From contig NZ_JAUCZH010000001.1 in NCBI RefSeq assembly GCF_030373185.1, positions 923,303 through 987,302 on the forward strand: 64,000 bases of DNA, written 5' to 3'. The notes below the pieces were generated by a model. The model saw only the letters and a program-made list of their open reading frames with translations. It did no database searches and was not told the DNA's origin. The stretch comes from Tabrizicola sp. (GTDB lineage: Bacteria; Pseudomonadota; Alphaproteobacteria; Rhodobacterales; Rhodobacteraceae). Position 1 is the stretch's first letter. Every line of letters begins with the position of its first letter. Shown here piece by piece: positions 37,588 to 45,800 of the stretch. Made by a program: the position numbers and the translations under genes.

Positions 37588-38802
37588 TCAGGACACGGCG
37601 ATCCGCAGCAGCTTGATCGCCGCAAAGTCGGTGATGTCGCCGCCAACACGCTTGTTTGCGTAGAACAACACGTTCGGCTTGGCCGAGAACGGATCACGCA
37701 GGATCCGCAGGTCCGGGCGTTCGGCCACGGTATAGGCCGACCGGAAATCGCCGAACGCGATAGCGAAGGCGTCGGCTTCGATATCGGGCATGTCCTCGCA
37801 GATCAGGACCGGATAGCCCATCAGGCGCGCAGGCTCACCGGCTGCCAGGCCGTCCGACCACAGGAATCGTCCGTCGGCATCCTTCATCTTGCGCACCGCA
37901 CCCGTGGTCTTCGAATTCATCACGAAGGTCGCGTTTGCCCGGTAGTCCGCGCCCAGAGCGTAGACCAGATTGATGATGCAATCCGCCGGGTTCAGAGCCG
38001 CAAAATCCGCCGCAGCACCGGTCGCAATGTAACCGATGTTGCCCCAGCTCCAGCTGGCATTCGCCACCTTGTTCGGCAACAGGATGCCCCGCGGCTTGTC
38101 AACGCCATCACCGTTGATGAAGGCCGCTGCCTCGGCGCGGATGAAGCGGGTGGCGATCTTCTCGGCCAGCCAGCCTTCCACATCAAACGCACTGTCGTCC
38201 AGCAGGCGCTGACTGGCCTTCGGCATCGCCGCCAGTTCGTGCAGTTTGATCGAGATGCGCTCGATGATCGGCGTCGCGGTCTCGGTCGTCGCTGCCGCTT
38301 CGGTGGCCCAGCCCGAGCCGACTTCGCTGCGGTCAACCAGCACGTCGAACGAAGTTGCCTCGACCTGCACGACATTGGCGACCGACCGCAAGCTTGACGT
38401 CGCAAACAACATCGACCGGATCCGGTCCGCCGTCTGCGGATCGATCAGATAGCCGCCATCGGCGGCCACGGCGGTCGACATCGCCTTGCCCTCCAGGGTC
38501 AGCCCCCGCAGTCCGTCATCATCCCCCGACCGCAGATAGGCGTTGAACGCCTTCTGATGCGGGGCTTCCGTCTCCGCGCGGGCCGAAAGTGCCGGGCGGC
38601 CATAAGACATCGTCTTTGCGTTCAGCATGGTCAGTCGCTCTTCCTGATGTTTCAGCGTGGATTTCACGTCGTCCTGAAAGTTGCTGAATTCTTTCAGGAA
38701 ACCTGCCATGGCGGCCTTCGCCTCCGCAGCTGGCGTTTGGGCCGCATTCTGGGACGGGGACAAACCTTCCCCGGCCCGAGACTTCATCTCGGTCATCGTC
38801 AT
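37588..38802 (-). CDS. g5: GTA major capsid protein, HK97 fold (g5)
   Basis: 404 residues. The N-terminal about 110 residues hold a coiled-coil delta/scaffold region (MAGFLKEFSNFQDDVKSTLKHQEERLTML) that the g4 protease removes; the rest is the HK97 capsid domain (GGYLIDPQTADRIRSMLFATSSLRSVANVVQ, FNRGDGVDKPRGIL-like INGDGVDKPRGILLPN, GYPVLICEDMPDIEADAFAIAFGD). AAGGA lies 8 bp before the second ATG (38796), which may be the real start. Confidence 0.95.
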   Translation of the reverse strand: MTMTEMKSRAGEGLSPSQNAAQTPAAEAKAAMAGFLKEFSNFQDDVKSTLKHQEERLTMLNAKTMSYGRPALSARAETEAPHQKAFNAYLRSGDDDGLRGLTLEGKAMSTAVAADGGYLIDPQTADRIRSMLFATSSLRSVANVVQVEATSFDVLVDRSEVGSGWATEAAATTETATPIIERISIKLHELAAMPKASQRLLDDSAFDVEGWLAEKIATRFIRAEAAAFINGDGVDKPRGILLPNKVANASWSWGNIGYIATGAAADFAALNPADCIINLVYALGADYRANATFVMNSKTTGAVRKMKDADGRFLWSDGLAAGEPARLMGYPVLICEDMPDIEADAFAIAFGDFRSAYTVAERPDLRILRDPFSAKPNVLFYANKRVGGDITDFAAIKLLRIAVS

Positions 38803-38834
38803 TTTCCTTTGCGTTGTCGTTCGGACGCCGCGCG

Positions 38835-39404
38835 CTAAAGCCCGGCCAAAGTGCGGCGCGCGTCCTCGAAGACCGCAGCCATGTCGCGCCAGTCGCTGTC
38901 CATGGCATCAGCCTTGGCAGCAACGCGCGCCTCGGGAAGCATGGGGAAGGTCACCAGAGACACCTCCCAAAGCTCCAGTTCCGACAACAGGCGCTGCCCC
39001 TTGCCGTCACGTTCCGCCCGGACCGTCCGATAGCCAATAGACAGCCCGTCAATCGCCCCGGCCGCCAGAAGGGCAGCCGCTTCGCGCCCCTTGGCAACCT
39101 CGGTCAGGATGCGCCCCTTGACCCACAGGCCAGCCGCATCCTCGCGCACCTCGTCCCAGACACCGATCGGCTGGCCGGGATCATGCTGCCACAGCATCTT
39201 GACCCGCCCTCCCCGCGCCGCAAGACGCTTGAGGCTGGCCGCATAGGCCCCCTTCTGCACCACGTCCCCGCCCTGATCCGTCTTGCCGAACAGTGACGCA
39301 TAACCCGCCACCACATGCCCCTCGGTAACCACCAGCCCAGCCTCAGGGCGGTGAAACTTGCGCTCGGGCGCCCCCCAATCGCGTGAACCGAAATTCTCTG
39401 TCAT
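38835..39404 (-). CDS. g4: GTA prohead protease, HK97 type (g4)
   Basis: 189 residues. The U35/HK97 protease pattern is visible: VAGYASLFGKTDQGGDVVQKGAY, MLWQHDPGQPIGVWDE (active-site His) and AIDGLSIGYRT (active-site Ser). It cuts the N-terminal part from the capsid protein after assembly. It lies 4 bp after g3.5 and 32 bp before g5. Confidence 0.93.
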   Translation of the reverse strand: MTENFGSRDWGAPERKFHRPEAGLVVTEGHVVAGYASLFGKTDQGGDVVQKGAYAASLKRLAARGGRVKMLWQHDPGQPIGVWDEVREDAAGLWVKGRILTEVAKGREAAALLAAGAIDGLSIGYRTVRAERDGKGQRLLSELELWEVSLVTFPMLPEARVAAKADAMDSDWRDMAAVFEDARRTLAGL

Positions 39405-39408
39405 CGCC

Positions 39409-39654
39409 TCACCTCATCGCCGCCTGAATTACTGTCTCGGCCATCTGCGCCAGCATGAAGGCCGCCACCCCGTAGACGCCGACCCAGATCCGTTTTTCCA
39501 ACCGCTCCAGCGTTGCCTCGATCAGCCCCAGCCGGTATTCAAGCCCGGTCCAGCGCTCATTGGCCACGCGCTCGTTGGCCTCAATCCGGGCGGCCGCCGC
39601 ATCGAAACTGTCGTAAAGAAAGCGCGACCCGCCCTCGCTCCGCCGTGTCGTCAT
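39409..39654 (-). CDS. GTA head formation protein (g3.5)
   Basis: 81 residues; the rcc01685-type small protein found between portal and protease in GTA clusters. A charged helical N-terminal part (FDAAAARIEANERVANERWTGLEYRLGLIEATLERLEKR) is followed by one C-terminal membrane-like segment (IWVGVYGVAAFMLAQMAETVI). It resembles short phage coiled-coil membrane proteins. Exact role is not known; ATGA overlap with g3. Confidence 0.85.
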   Translation of the reverse strand: MTTRRSEGGSRFLYDSFDAAAARIEANERVANERWTGLEYRLGLIEATLERLEKRIWVGVYGVAAFMLAQMAETVIQAAMR

Positions 39655-40844
39655 TCCTCATCCGCCAACCTGGGCAGGCCCAACAGCAACCGCTTTTCAG
39701 CCACGGTCAGGAAATCCGCCCCGCCAACCCGCGCCCATTGCTGGTCGCGCTCGGCTGCCAGCGCCGGCACCTGGTCAAGATCGGGCCGCAAGTCCACCTC
39801 GACCCCAGCGAAGACCGAAAGCCAATGGGCCAGGTCAGCTAGAACCTTGGTCGCCAAGGGCAGCACGGTCAGTCGGTAGAACGCCCGGTTCGCCTCCTGA
39901 TAGTTGGCATAAGTCGCATCTCCCGGGATCCCCATCAGCATTGGCGGAATGCCGAAGGCGATGGCAATCTCGCGCGCCGCTGCTTCCTTGGTCTTCTGAA
40001 ACTCCATGTCAGAAGGTGAAAACCCCATCGGCTTCCAGTCCAGCCCACCCTCAAGCAGCATCGGCCGCCCCGCATTCCGCGCGCCCTGATGGTGGCTTTC
40101 CATCTCGCTCACCAGCCGATCATACTGGTCTGACGACAAAGATGACTGCCCATCCGCCCCCTTGTAGACAATCGCACCAGAAGGCCGCGCGGCATTGTCC
40201 AAGAGCGCCTTTGACCAGGCCGAAGCACTGGTATGCACGTCGATAGCCGTTGCCGCCGCCTGTAGGGGCGAAAAGCCATAGTGATCGTCCTGCGGATGGA
40301 AACCGCGCAAGTGACAGATCGGGCTACCTCCCCCCGCCATCTGATAGCGATGTGTCCGACCGCTGACCGTGTAGTCATAGGCAACAGGCCAACCATCGCT
40401 GCCCGGCACCAGACTCATCCGGTCAGCCCGCAACACATGCAACTCGCCCGGCAGCAGGCTTTCCCCAGGCACCGCCTCGACATAGGCGTTTCCGGCCAGG
40501 AGGAGATATCCATAGACCGCCTCCAGAAACTCCGCCCGCCCCTGCGCCGCGTTTGGGCGCTTGATCAGGTCGAGCAGCGGATGCAGCTCATAGCGCCGCT
40601 CGGCATCCTGGCAGATAAGCGGCAGCGCCGCCGCCGCCTCGGCAATCAGCCGCACGGCGCGAAACCCGATCGGATTGCCCTGATACCCCGTCCTCGCCAA
40701 TGACACCGCATCGCGGGGGCTCCATGCCACCCGTCCGCCCGTGCCCCAGGCAACAACCCGTCCAGCGGCACTTGCCTTGCGCTCTGGCACAGCCGCCAGA
40801 GAACCCGACACCTGCCCGGGCTTTCGCAGAAAATCGAACACCAT
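39651..40844 (-). CDS. g3: GTA portal protein, HK97 type (g3)
   Basis: 397 residues. TGYQGNPIGFRAVRLIAEAAAALPL, YLLLAGNAYVEAV, HLRGFHPQDDHYGFSPLQAAATAID and GIPPMLMGIPGDATYANYQEANRAFY mark an HK97/lambda-type portal. The dodecamer forms the DNA entry port and docks the terminase. The gap of 134 bp to g2 holds no gene that I can support. Confidence 0.95.
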   Translation of the reverse strand: MVFDFLRKPGQVSGSLAAVPERKASAAGRVVAWGTGGRVAWSPRDAVSLARTGYQGNPIGFRAVRLIAEAAAALPLICQDAERRYELHPLLDLIKRPNAAQGRAEFLEAVYGYLLLAGNAYVEAVPGESLLPGELHVLRADRMSLVPGSDGWPVAYDYTVSGRTHRYQMAGGGSPICHLRGFHPQDDHYGFSPLQAAATAIDVHTSASAWSKALLDNAARPSGAIVYKGADGQSSLSSDQYDRLVSEMESHHQGARNAGRPMLLEGGLDWKPMGFSPSDMEFQKTKEAAAREIAIAFGIPPMLMGIPGDATYANYQEANRAFYRLTVLPLATKVLADLAHWLSVFAGVEVDLRPDLDQVPALAAERDQQWARVGGADFLTVAEKRLLLGLPRLADEE

Positions 40845-40978
40845 CTCGCCGCTCCTTCATGCCCTCAGGCAAACCTCACCGGCGCCCGGCCCAATCCGGC
40901 CGGACCCACCACCCCCAAGGGCTTTCATCTGTCTGCCAGATATCCCCGGCCAGTCTCGCAGGCGCGGGCTACAAAACC

Positions 40979-42418
40979 CTAAAGCGACCGTACGGTGGGT
41001 CGTCCACCTCGCCCGACGGGGTTGACCATCACCTCGGTCAGCGCCAAGACCAGCGCATCCAGCCGGTCGGGCGAGCCCCTGCCCTTCCAACCCGTTGCCG
41101 CCATCTGGCACATCTGTTCCTCCAGCGCCTGCAGGCCCCGGACATGTGCCACCCGGCCTTGCTCATAGAGCGCAGCCACAGGTTCTGCCCGCAGCAGCTT
41201 TGACCGCGTCGCATGCACCGCGCGGAACGGCACCGCAGGGTCAATCATCCGCACCACCCGCTCCACCAGATCGCCACCCTGGTTTACCTCTGCCACCAGC
41301 CGGTCCGCGCCATGCCGCTCCATCGCAGCCAGCGCAGCCCGCGCCCAGCCCTCGGGCGACGCTCCCTTGACACTGGCATCCTCAAGCACCACGGCCCGCC
41401 AGTCCTTCGGATCGCCCCGCGTATCTGCACCGACAACCACGATCCCGCACTCGTCGCTTTGCTTTGTCGATGTGACCGGAGGGTCCACCGCCACCACAAC
41501 CCGGCTGAACACCGGGATTTCACTCACCTGCGCCCGCTCCAGCATTACGGTTGTCCACAACGCTCCGTCCTCATCCTCGACCAGCACGCCTTCCAGCTCC
41601 TGCCGACCAATCCGCGTGCCGCCATAGCGCGCCTGCACCTCGGCCAGAAAGCTTTCCGCCAGATGCGCCCGGTTCGCCTCGGTCGGGGCATGGGTGATGA
41701 CGGTCGAGGGGTTCTTCATGATCGCCTTCAACACCGCCACATTCCGCGGCGTCGTCGTGACGACGGATCGCGGCGATTTCCCCAGCCGCAACGCAAATTG
41801 CAGTTGCTCCCAAACTTCATGACCCTTCTTCCACTTGCCCAGTTCATCCGCCCAGGCGGCGTCGAACTGCGGGCCTCGCAACGCTTCAGGTTCATGCGCC
41901 GAAAAGACCTGTGCCACAGCGCCGTTTGGCCATTGCAGCTGCGCCCGGCTGGCATGCCACACCGGGCGCCGATCTGGCGGAGAGCAGGCGATTATGCCGC
42001 TTTCGCCCAGCACCATCACCTCACGCACCTGATCAACGGTCTCCCCGACCAACGCCACTCGGCGTGACCTTCCCGGATCGCCAGGCCTTGCACCCTCCAC
42101 CTCGGTGCGGACCCATTCTGCCCCGGCGCGGGTCTTGCCCGCGCCCCGACCGCCCATGATCACCCATGTCTTCCAATCGCCCCGAGGCGGCAACTGGTGC
42201 GGCAGCGCCCAGAATTCGAACAACCACGGCAACGACAAAAGCGCGTTTTCGCCAAGCCTGCCCAGAAATTCATCCACTTCCTCCGGCGTCGCGGAGGCAA
42301 GCCAGGCGGCGCCCGATTTCAGACCTGGCCCCGTCGAAATCGAGTTGGCCACCGGCACCGATCTGGCCGGCAATTTGCTTGCGGAGTTTGTCAACTTTGC
42401 CTCTCTCGTCCAGCACAT
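40979..42418 (-). CDS. g2: GTA terminase large subunit (g2)
   Basis: 479 residues from the only in-frame ATG. The ATPase has Walker A MGGRGAGKTRAG near residue 90 and Walker B-like AAWADELGKWKK; the nuclease half begins with FSRVVVAVDPPVTS (first metal Asp) and continues with VAEVNQGGDLVERV. It pumps host DNA into the head and cuts by headful. The ATG at 42418 makes the gene overlap g1 by 149 bp, which is long; a GTG within 42336-42360 or at 42273 may be used instead, because family-like sequence begins at about LASATPEEVDEFL. Confidence 0.93.
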   Translation of the reverse strand: MCWTREAKLTNSASKLPARSVPVANSISTGPGLKSGAAWLASATPEEVDEFLGRLGENALLSLPWLFEFWALPHQLPPRGDWKTWVIMGGRGAGKTRAGAEWVRTEVEGARPGDPGRSRRVALVGETVDQVREVMVLGESGIIACSPPDRRPVWHASRAQLQWPNGAVAQVFSAHEPEALRGPQFDAAWADELGKWKKGHEVWEQLQFALRLGKSPRSVVTTTPRNVAVLKAIMKNPSTVITHAPTEANRAHLAESFLAEVQARYGGTRIGRQELEGVLVEDEDGALWTTVMLERAQVSEIPVFSRVVVAVDPPVTSTKQSDECGIVVVGADTRGDPKDWRAVVLEDASVKGASPEGWARAALAAMERHGADRLVAEVNQGGDLVERVVRMIDPAVPFRAVHATRSKLLRAEPVAALYEQGRVAHVRGLQALEEQMCQMAATGWKGRGSPDRLDALVLALTEVMVNPVGRGGRPTVRSL

Positions 42419-42599
42419 GCAGCGCTGTGGCGCGAAGATCGCGGATTGCTGCCTGCGCTGCCTTGACCTCTGAAAACTCTCCCGACCGGATTGCGGTGAT
42501 TGTCCGGTAAAGTTCGAACGCCGCTTCGCGGTACAGGCCTTCCGTCACGGCCAGCACGTCATCAGATGTCGTGCTGCCGTCAGGTATCCTTGGTGTCAT
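42270..42599 (-). CDS. g1: GTA terminase small subunit (g1)
   Basis: 109 residues, the first gene of the cluster. The sequence is helical (VLAVTEGLYREAAFELYRTITAIRSGEFSEVKAAQAAIRDL), as in the RcGTA g1 protein, which acts as small terminase with little DNA sequence preference. No helix-turn-helix DNA-recognition domain is evident, which agrees with random packaging. It starts 45 bp after a hairpin with a T-run. Confidence 0.88.
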   Translation of the reverse strand: MTPRIPDGSTTSDDVLAVTEGLYREAAFELYRTITAIRSGEFSEVKAAQAAIRDLRATALHVLDERGKVDKLRKQIAGQIGAGGQLDFDGARSEIGRRLACLRDAGGSG

Positions 42600-42643
42600 C
42601 TAAACGGGCCCACCCCTCATGCTGCCCCTGCCCGATCAAAACG

Positions 42644-42678
42644 AAAAAGCGGCCAGCGGGGTTGCCCCCGGGCCGCTT
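42644..42678 (-). terminator. Terminator-like hairpin between mltG and g1
   Basis: On the minus strand AAGCGGCC and GGCCGCTT (42671-42678 and 42647-42654) form an 8-bp stem with inner G/C pairing, followed by TTTTTCGTTTT. It is a convincing intrinsic terminator for mltG. However, it also lies between the promoter-like elements at 42704-42732 and the g1 start. Confidence 0.75.
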
Positions 42679-42703
42679 CGACACTTTTTCCAGCATGCCG
42701 TAA

Positions 42704-42755
42704 TCACTACATCGTACCGAACGCCAAGTCAAGATGAAAATCAATCGATATCAAT
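42704..42755 (-). promoter_or_regulatory. Candidate GTA promoter with upstream direct repeat
   Basis: TTGACT (42727-42732) and TAGTGA (42704-42709) are separated by exactly 17 bp on the minus strand. Directly upstream the direct repeat ATCAAT-CGAT-ATCAAT (plus-strand 42740-42755) has a 10-bp period, as for an activator touching one face of the DNA. In R. capsulatus the GTA promoter is activated by GafA; whether this repeat is its site here is a guess. Confidence 0.45.
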
Positions 42756-42795
42756 GGCTTGCTGTGCGCTGCCTTTACTTTTCGTTAAGGCCCGC

Positions 42796-43974
42796 CTACT
42801 CGCCCTGGACGCCCGTCTCGCCTTCTGTGCCTTGCGATGCCTCGATTGCGCGCCAGCGGGCCACGTTGCGGTTGTGTTCATCCAGGGTTACGGCAAAGGC
42901 GTGGCCACCGGTCCCATCAGCCACGAAGAAAATATAGTCCGTGGTATCCGGGTTCAGAGCAGCCTCGATCGCAAGCCGTCCGGGGTTGGCAATCGGCGTA
43001 GGCGGCAGGCCGTCGATCACATAGGTGTTCCACGGCGTCTCACGGCGCAATTCGCTTTGCCGCAACCCACGGCCCAACACGCCTTCACCCTTGGTGATGC
43101 CGTAGATCACGGTCGGGTCGGTCTGCAACCGCATCCCCCGTTCCAGCCGGTTGACGAAAACGCTGGCCACTTGCCGACGTTCCTCCGGCACACCGGTCTC
43201 CTTTTCCACGATAGACGCCATGATCAACGCTTCTTCCGGTGTCGCATAAGGCAGCCCATCGGCCCGCTCCGCCCAGGCCGTCGCCAGACGCACCTCTTGC
43301 CGCCGCGCCATTTCCGCCAGGACGGCCCCACGCTCTGATCCGCGCTCCACCTCATAGCTGTCGGGCGCAAGCGAACCCTCGGGCGGCACCACATCCAGCG
43401 CGCCAGTCAGAAACTCGGCCTTCTTCAGCGCATCAACCACCTGCCAACTGGTCACACCCTCGGCGACGGTCACCCGGAACCGAAGGTCGGCATCATCGGC
43501 CACATCAAGGTATTCCTGCGGCACCGCCTCGGCACCGGCATCGAACTTCACCACTTCGACAAAACCGTTCGTCGAAAGATCCAGCTCACTCAGCACCAGA
43601 TCACTGCGCGTCACCCCGATCCGGAAGTTCACATCGCGCCCACAGGTTGACCGCCCACCAGCCGTCAGCGCCTCCAGTACCTCGGCCATGGAAGCACCTT
43701 CCGACAGCATGTAACTGCCGAACTTCAGATCACCTGCCCGGTCAGCATATTCCGCCCCGATCCGAAAGATCCGCGCGTCCGAAACCGCGCCCTTTTCCTC
43801 AAGAATGCGACTGACCGAGCTTAACGAGGCCCCGCGCTCCACTTGCAGGCAGATCGGCTGCGCCAACGGCCCCGGCTTCACGAACTCATTCCGGCCCCAC
43901 GCCACCAGCGCCGCCACCGCGACAAGGATCACGATGAACAGTGTCAGCGCGTTCGAGGCAACGGATCTCCACAT
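42796..43974 (-). CDS. mltG: Endolytic murein transglycosylase
   Basis: 392 residues: one N-terminal membrane helix (about 8-28), a LysM-like region and the YceG catalytic domain with IMASIVEKETGVPEERRQVASVFVNRLERGMRLQTDPTV (catalytic Glu in EKET). MltG cuts nascent glycan strands at the inner membrane and sets their length. It follows fabF by 2 bp in the fatty acid operon and is the gene just upstream of the gene transfer agent. Confidence 0.94.
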   Translation of the reverse strand: MWRSVASNALTLFIVILVAVAALVAWGRNEFVKPGPLAQPICLQVERGASLSSVSRILEEKGAVSDARIFRIGAEYADRAGDLKFGSYMLSEGASMAEVLEALTAGGRSTCGRDVNFRIGVTRSDLVLSELDLSTNGFVEVVKFDAGAEAVPQEYLDVADDADLRFRVTVAEGVTSWQVVDALKKAEFLTGALDVVPPEGSLAPDSYEVERGSERGAVLAEMARRQEVRLATAWAERADGLPYATPEEALIMASIVEKETGVPEERRQVASVFVNRLERGMRLQTDPTVIYGITKGEGVLGRGLRQSELRRETPWNTYVIDGLPPTPIANPGRLAIEAALNPDTTDYIFFVADGTGGHAFAVTLDEHNRNVARWRAIEASQGTEGETGVQGE

Positions 43975-43976
43975 CC

Positions 43977-45236
43977 TCAGCGCACCTTGCCGACGATCAG
44001 GCTGGCGTTGGTGCCACCAAAGCCAAAGCTGTTTGACAAGGCCACATCGATCTTGCGGCGCACGGATTTGTTGGCAGCAAGGTCAAGTTTCGGCGTCACA
44101 GCCGGATTGTCCAGATTGATCGTCGGCGGCGCCACCTGATCGCGCAGCGCAAGGATGCAGAAGATCGCCTCGACCGCTCCCGCAGCCCCCAGCAGATGCC
44201 CGATGCTGGATTTTGTCGAGGACATGGTGGCCCCCGCCGCCGCATCGCCCATCAACCGCTCAACCGCACCAAGCTCGATCGTATCGGCCATAGTGCTGGT
44301 GCCATGCGCGTTGATATAGTCGATGTCCGAAGGGGTCAGCCCCGCCCGCTTCAACGCAGCCGCCATACTGCGATAGCCGCCGTCGCCGTCTTCGCTGGGC
44401 GCGGTAATGTGATAGGCATCGCCTGAAAGACCATAGCCCAGCACCTCGGCATAGATCTTCGCGCCGCGGGCCTTGGCGTGTTCGTATTCCTCCAGCACCA
44501 CCACGCCAGCACCTTCACCCATTACGAACCCGTCACGGTCGGCGTCATAAGGGCGGCTGGCCTTGGTCGGGTCATCGGCGCGCTTGGTGGAAAGGGCCTT
44601 GCAGGCGTTGAACCCGGCAATCCCGATTTCAGAGATCGGGCTTTCTGCCCCGCCCGCAATCATGACATCCGCATCGCCCCACTGGATCAACCTCGCCGCA
44701 TCGCCAATGGCATGGGCTCCGGTTGAACAGGCTGTCACCACTGCATGGTTCGGCCCCTTGAAGCCAAAGCGGATGCTGACCTGACCGGAAACCAGATTGA
44801 TCAATGCCCCGGGAATGAAGAAGGGCGAAACCCGTTTTGGCCCCTTTTCCTTGATCAGAACCGCCGTTTCCGCAATCGAGGACAGACCGCCGATGCCAGA
44901 CCCGATCATCACCCCGGTCCGCAGGCGGCCATCCTCGCTTGGGGCTTCCCAACCGGCGTCGCGCACGGCCTGCACAGCCGCTGCCATCCCGTAAAGAATG
45001 AAATCATCGACCTTGCGCTGGTCTTTCGGCTCCATCCAGTCGTCGGGATTGAAGGTGCCATCGCTGCCATCGCCACGCGGAATTTCGCAGGCATACTGGG
45101 TCACGACGTTCGATGCGTCAAAACGGGTGATCGGCCCGGCACCACTTTGACCCGCCAGAAGCCTGCTCCAGGTCTCCTCTACTCCCGAGGCAAGCGGGGT
45201 AACCATTCCAAGACCCGTGACCACGACACGACGCAT
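43977..45236 (-). CDS. fabF: 3-oxoacyl-ACP synthase II
   Basis: 419 residues. The Cys-His-His set is visible: VVTACSTGAHAIGDA, NAHGTSTMADTIE and SSTKSSIGHLLGAAGAVEA. It elongates acyl-ACP by condensing with malonyl-ACP and controls cis-vaccenate formation. The start at 45236 (MRRVVVTGLG) has GGGAGAGAG upstream; the frame extends 20 codons further without need. Confidence 0.96.
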   Translation of the reverse strand: MRRVVVTGLGMVTPLASGVEETWSRLLAGQSGAGPITRFDASNVVTQYACEIPRGDGSDGTFNPDDWMEPKDQRKVDDFILYGMAAAVQAVRDAGWEAPSEDGRLRTGVMIGSGIGGLSSIAETAVLIKEKGPKRVSPFFIPGALINLVSGQVSIRFGFKGPNHAVVTACSTGAHAIGDAARLIQWGDADVMIAGGAESPISEIGIAGFNACKALSTKRADDPTKASRPYDADRDGFVMGEGAGVVVLEEYEHAKARGAKIYAEVLGYGLSGDAYHITAPSEDGDGGYRSMAAALKRAGLTPSDIDYINAHGTSTMADTIELGAVERLMGDAAAGATMSSTKSSIGHLLGAAGAVEAIFCILALRDQVAPPTINLDNPAVTPKLDLAANKSVRRKIDVALSNSFGFGGTNASLIVGKVR

Positions 45237-45354
45237 GCTGCTCTCTCCCTCAAGAAGGCTTTTGCGGGTGATACACGCCCCCCCAATTCCGCGCAACCTT
45301 GGGGGCGGCGATTGGGCGATGAGCAGCCCCTACGCCAACCAACGCCGGCGTAAC

Positions 45355-45380
45355 GCAAAAGGCACCCCGCAGGGTGCCTT
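45355..45380 (-). terminator. Terminator after acpP
   Basis: AAGGCACCC/GGGTGCCTT (45372-45380 and 45359-45367) form a perfect 9-bp stem with a 4-nt loop, followed on the minus strand by a T-run at 45357-45360. It lies 25 bp after the acpP stop and would give more acpP mRNA than fabF mRNA. Confidence 0.75.
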
Positions 45381-45404
45381 CACGGTCCGCAAGGGACGTA
45401 ATCT

Positions 45405-45638
45405 TCAGGCGGCTTCCGAGATGAACTTCACCGCGTCGCCGAAGGTCTGGATCGTTTCGGCGGCATCATCGGGGATCTCGATCCCGAATTCTTCCTCGAA
45501 AGCCATCACCAGTTCGACGGTGTCCAGCGAGTCCGCGCCCAGATCATCGATGAACGAGGCAGATTCGGTCACCTTGTCCTCTTCGACGCCCAGATGTTCG
45601 ACGACGATCTTCTTAACGCGATCAGCGATGTCGCTCAT
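45405..45638 (-). CDS. acpP: Acyl carrier protein
   Basis: 77 residues, acidic. The phosphopantetheine site is [14 protein letters not shown]. It carries growing acyl chains for FabD, FabG and FabF, all encoded around it. A hairpin terminator follows; the 162-bp gap upstream from fabG likely holds its own promoter. Confidence 0.97.
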   Translation of the reverse strand: MSDIADRVKKIVVEHLGVEEDKVTESASFIDDLGADSLDTVELVMAFEEEFGIEIPDDAAETIQTFGDAVKFISEAA

Positions 45639-45800
45639 GTCCGTTCCTCTATCTTGGCGGGTCTGTCCCGTCCGCTTTCAAATCAGCCCGTCTTCGGGCG
45701 GTTGCCAGCCGGGCAGGCCCGACGGAAATCCTGCGCGCCTATAGCAAGGGTGCGCGCGCATGGCAAACCCTTTCCCCCGACCGGGTGGCGCAAGTCCGGA

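Larger units (their letters stand above)
28358..42599 (-). other. Gene transfer agent structural gene cluster (RcGTA type)
   Basis: Sixteen or seventeen genes in the same order as the Rhodobacter capsulatus gene transfer agent: g1, g2, g3, g3.5, g4, g5, g6, g7, g8, g9, g10, g10.1, g11, g12, g13, g14, g15 and a trailing small ORF. Nearly all are joined by ATGA overlaps or gaps under 35 bp; the larger gaps are g2-g3 (134 bp) and g5-g6 (120 bp). No integrase, repressor, replication or lysis genes and no attachment repeats are present, in line with a domesticated element whose regulator, lysis and spike genes lie elsewhere. All reading frames are intact. Confidence 0.95.

Noticed and set aside
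28358..42599. Reading the phage-like cluster as an ordinary prophage
   Set aside because: No integrase, repressor, replication, lysis genes or attachment repeats, and gene order matches the gene transfer agent exactly.
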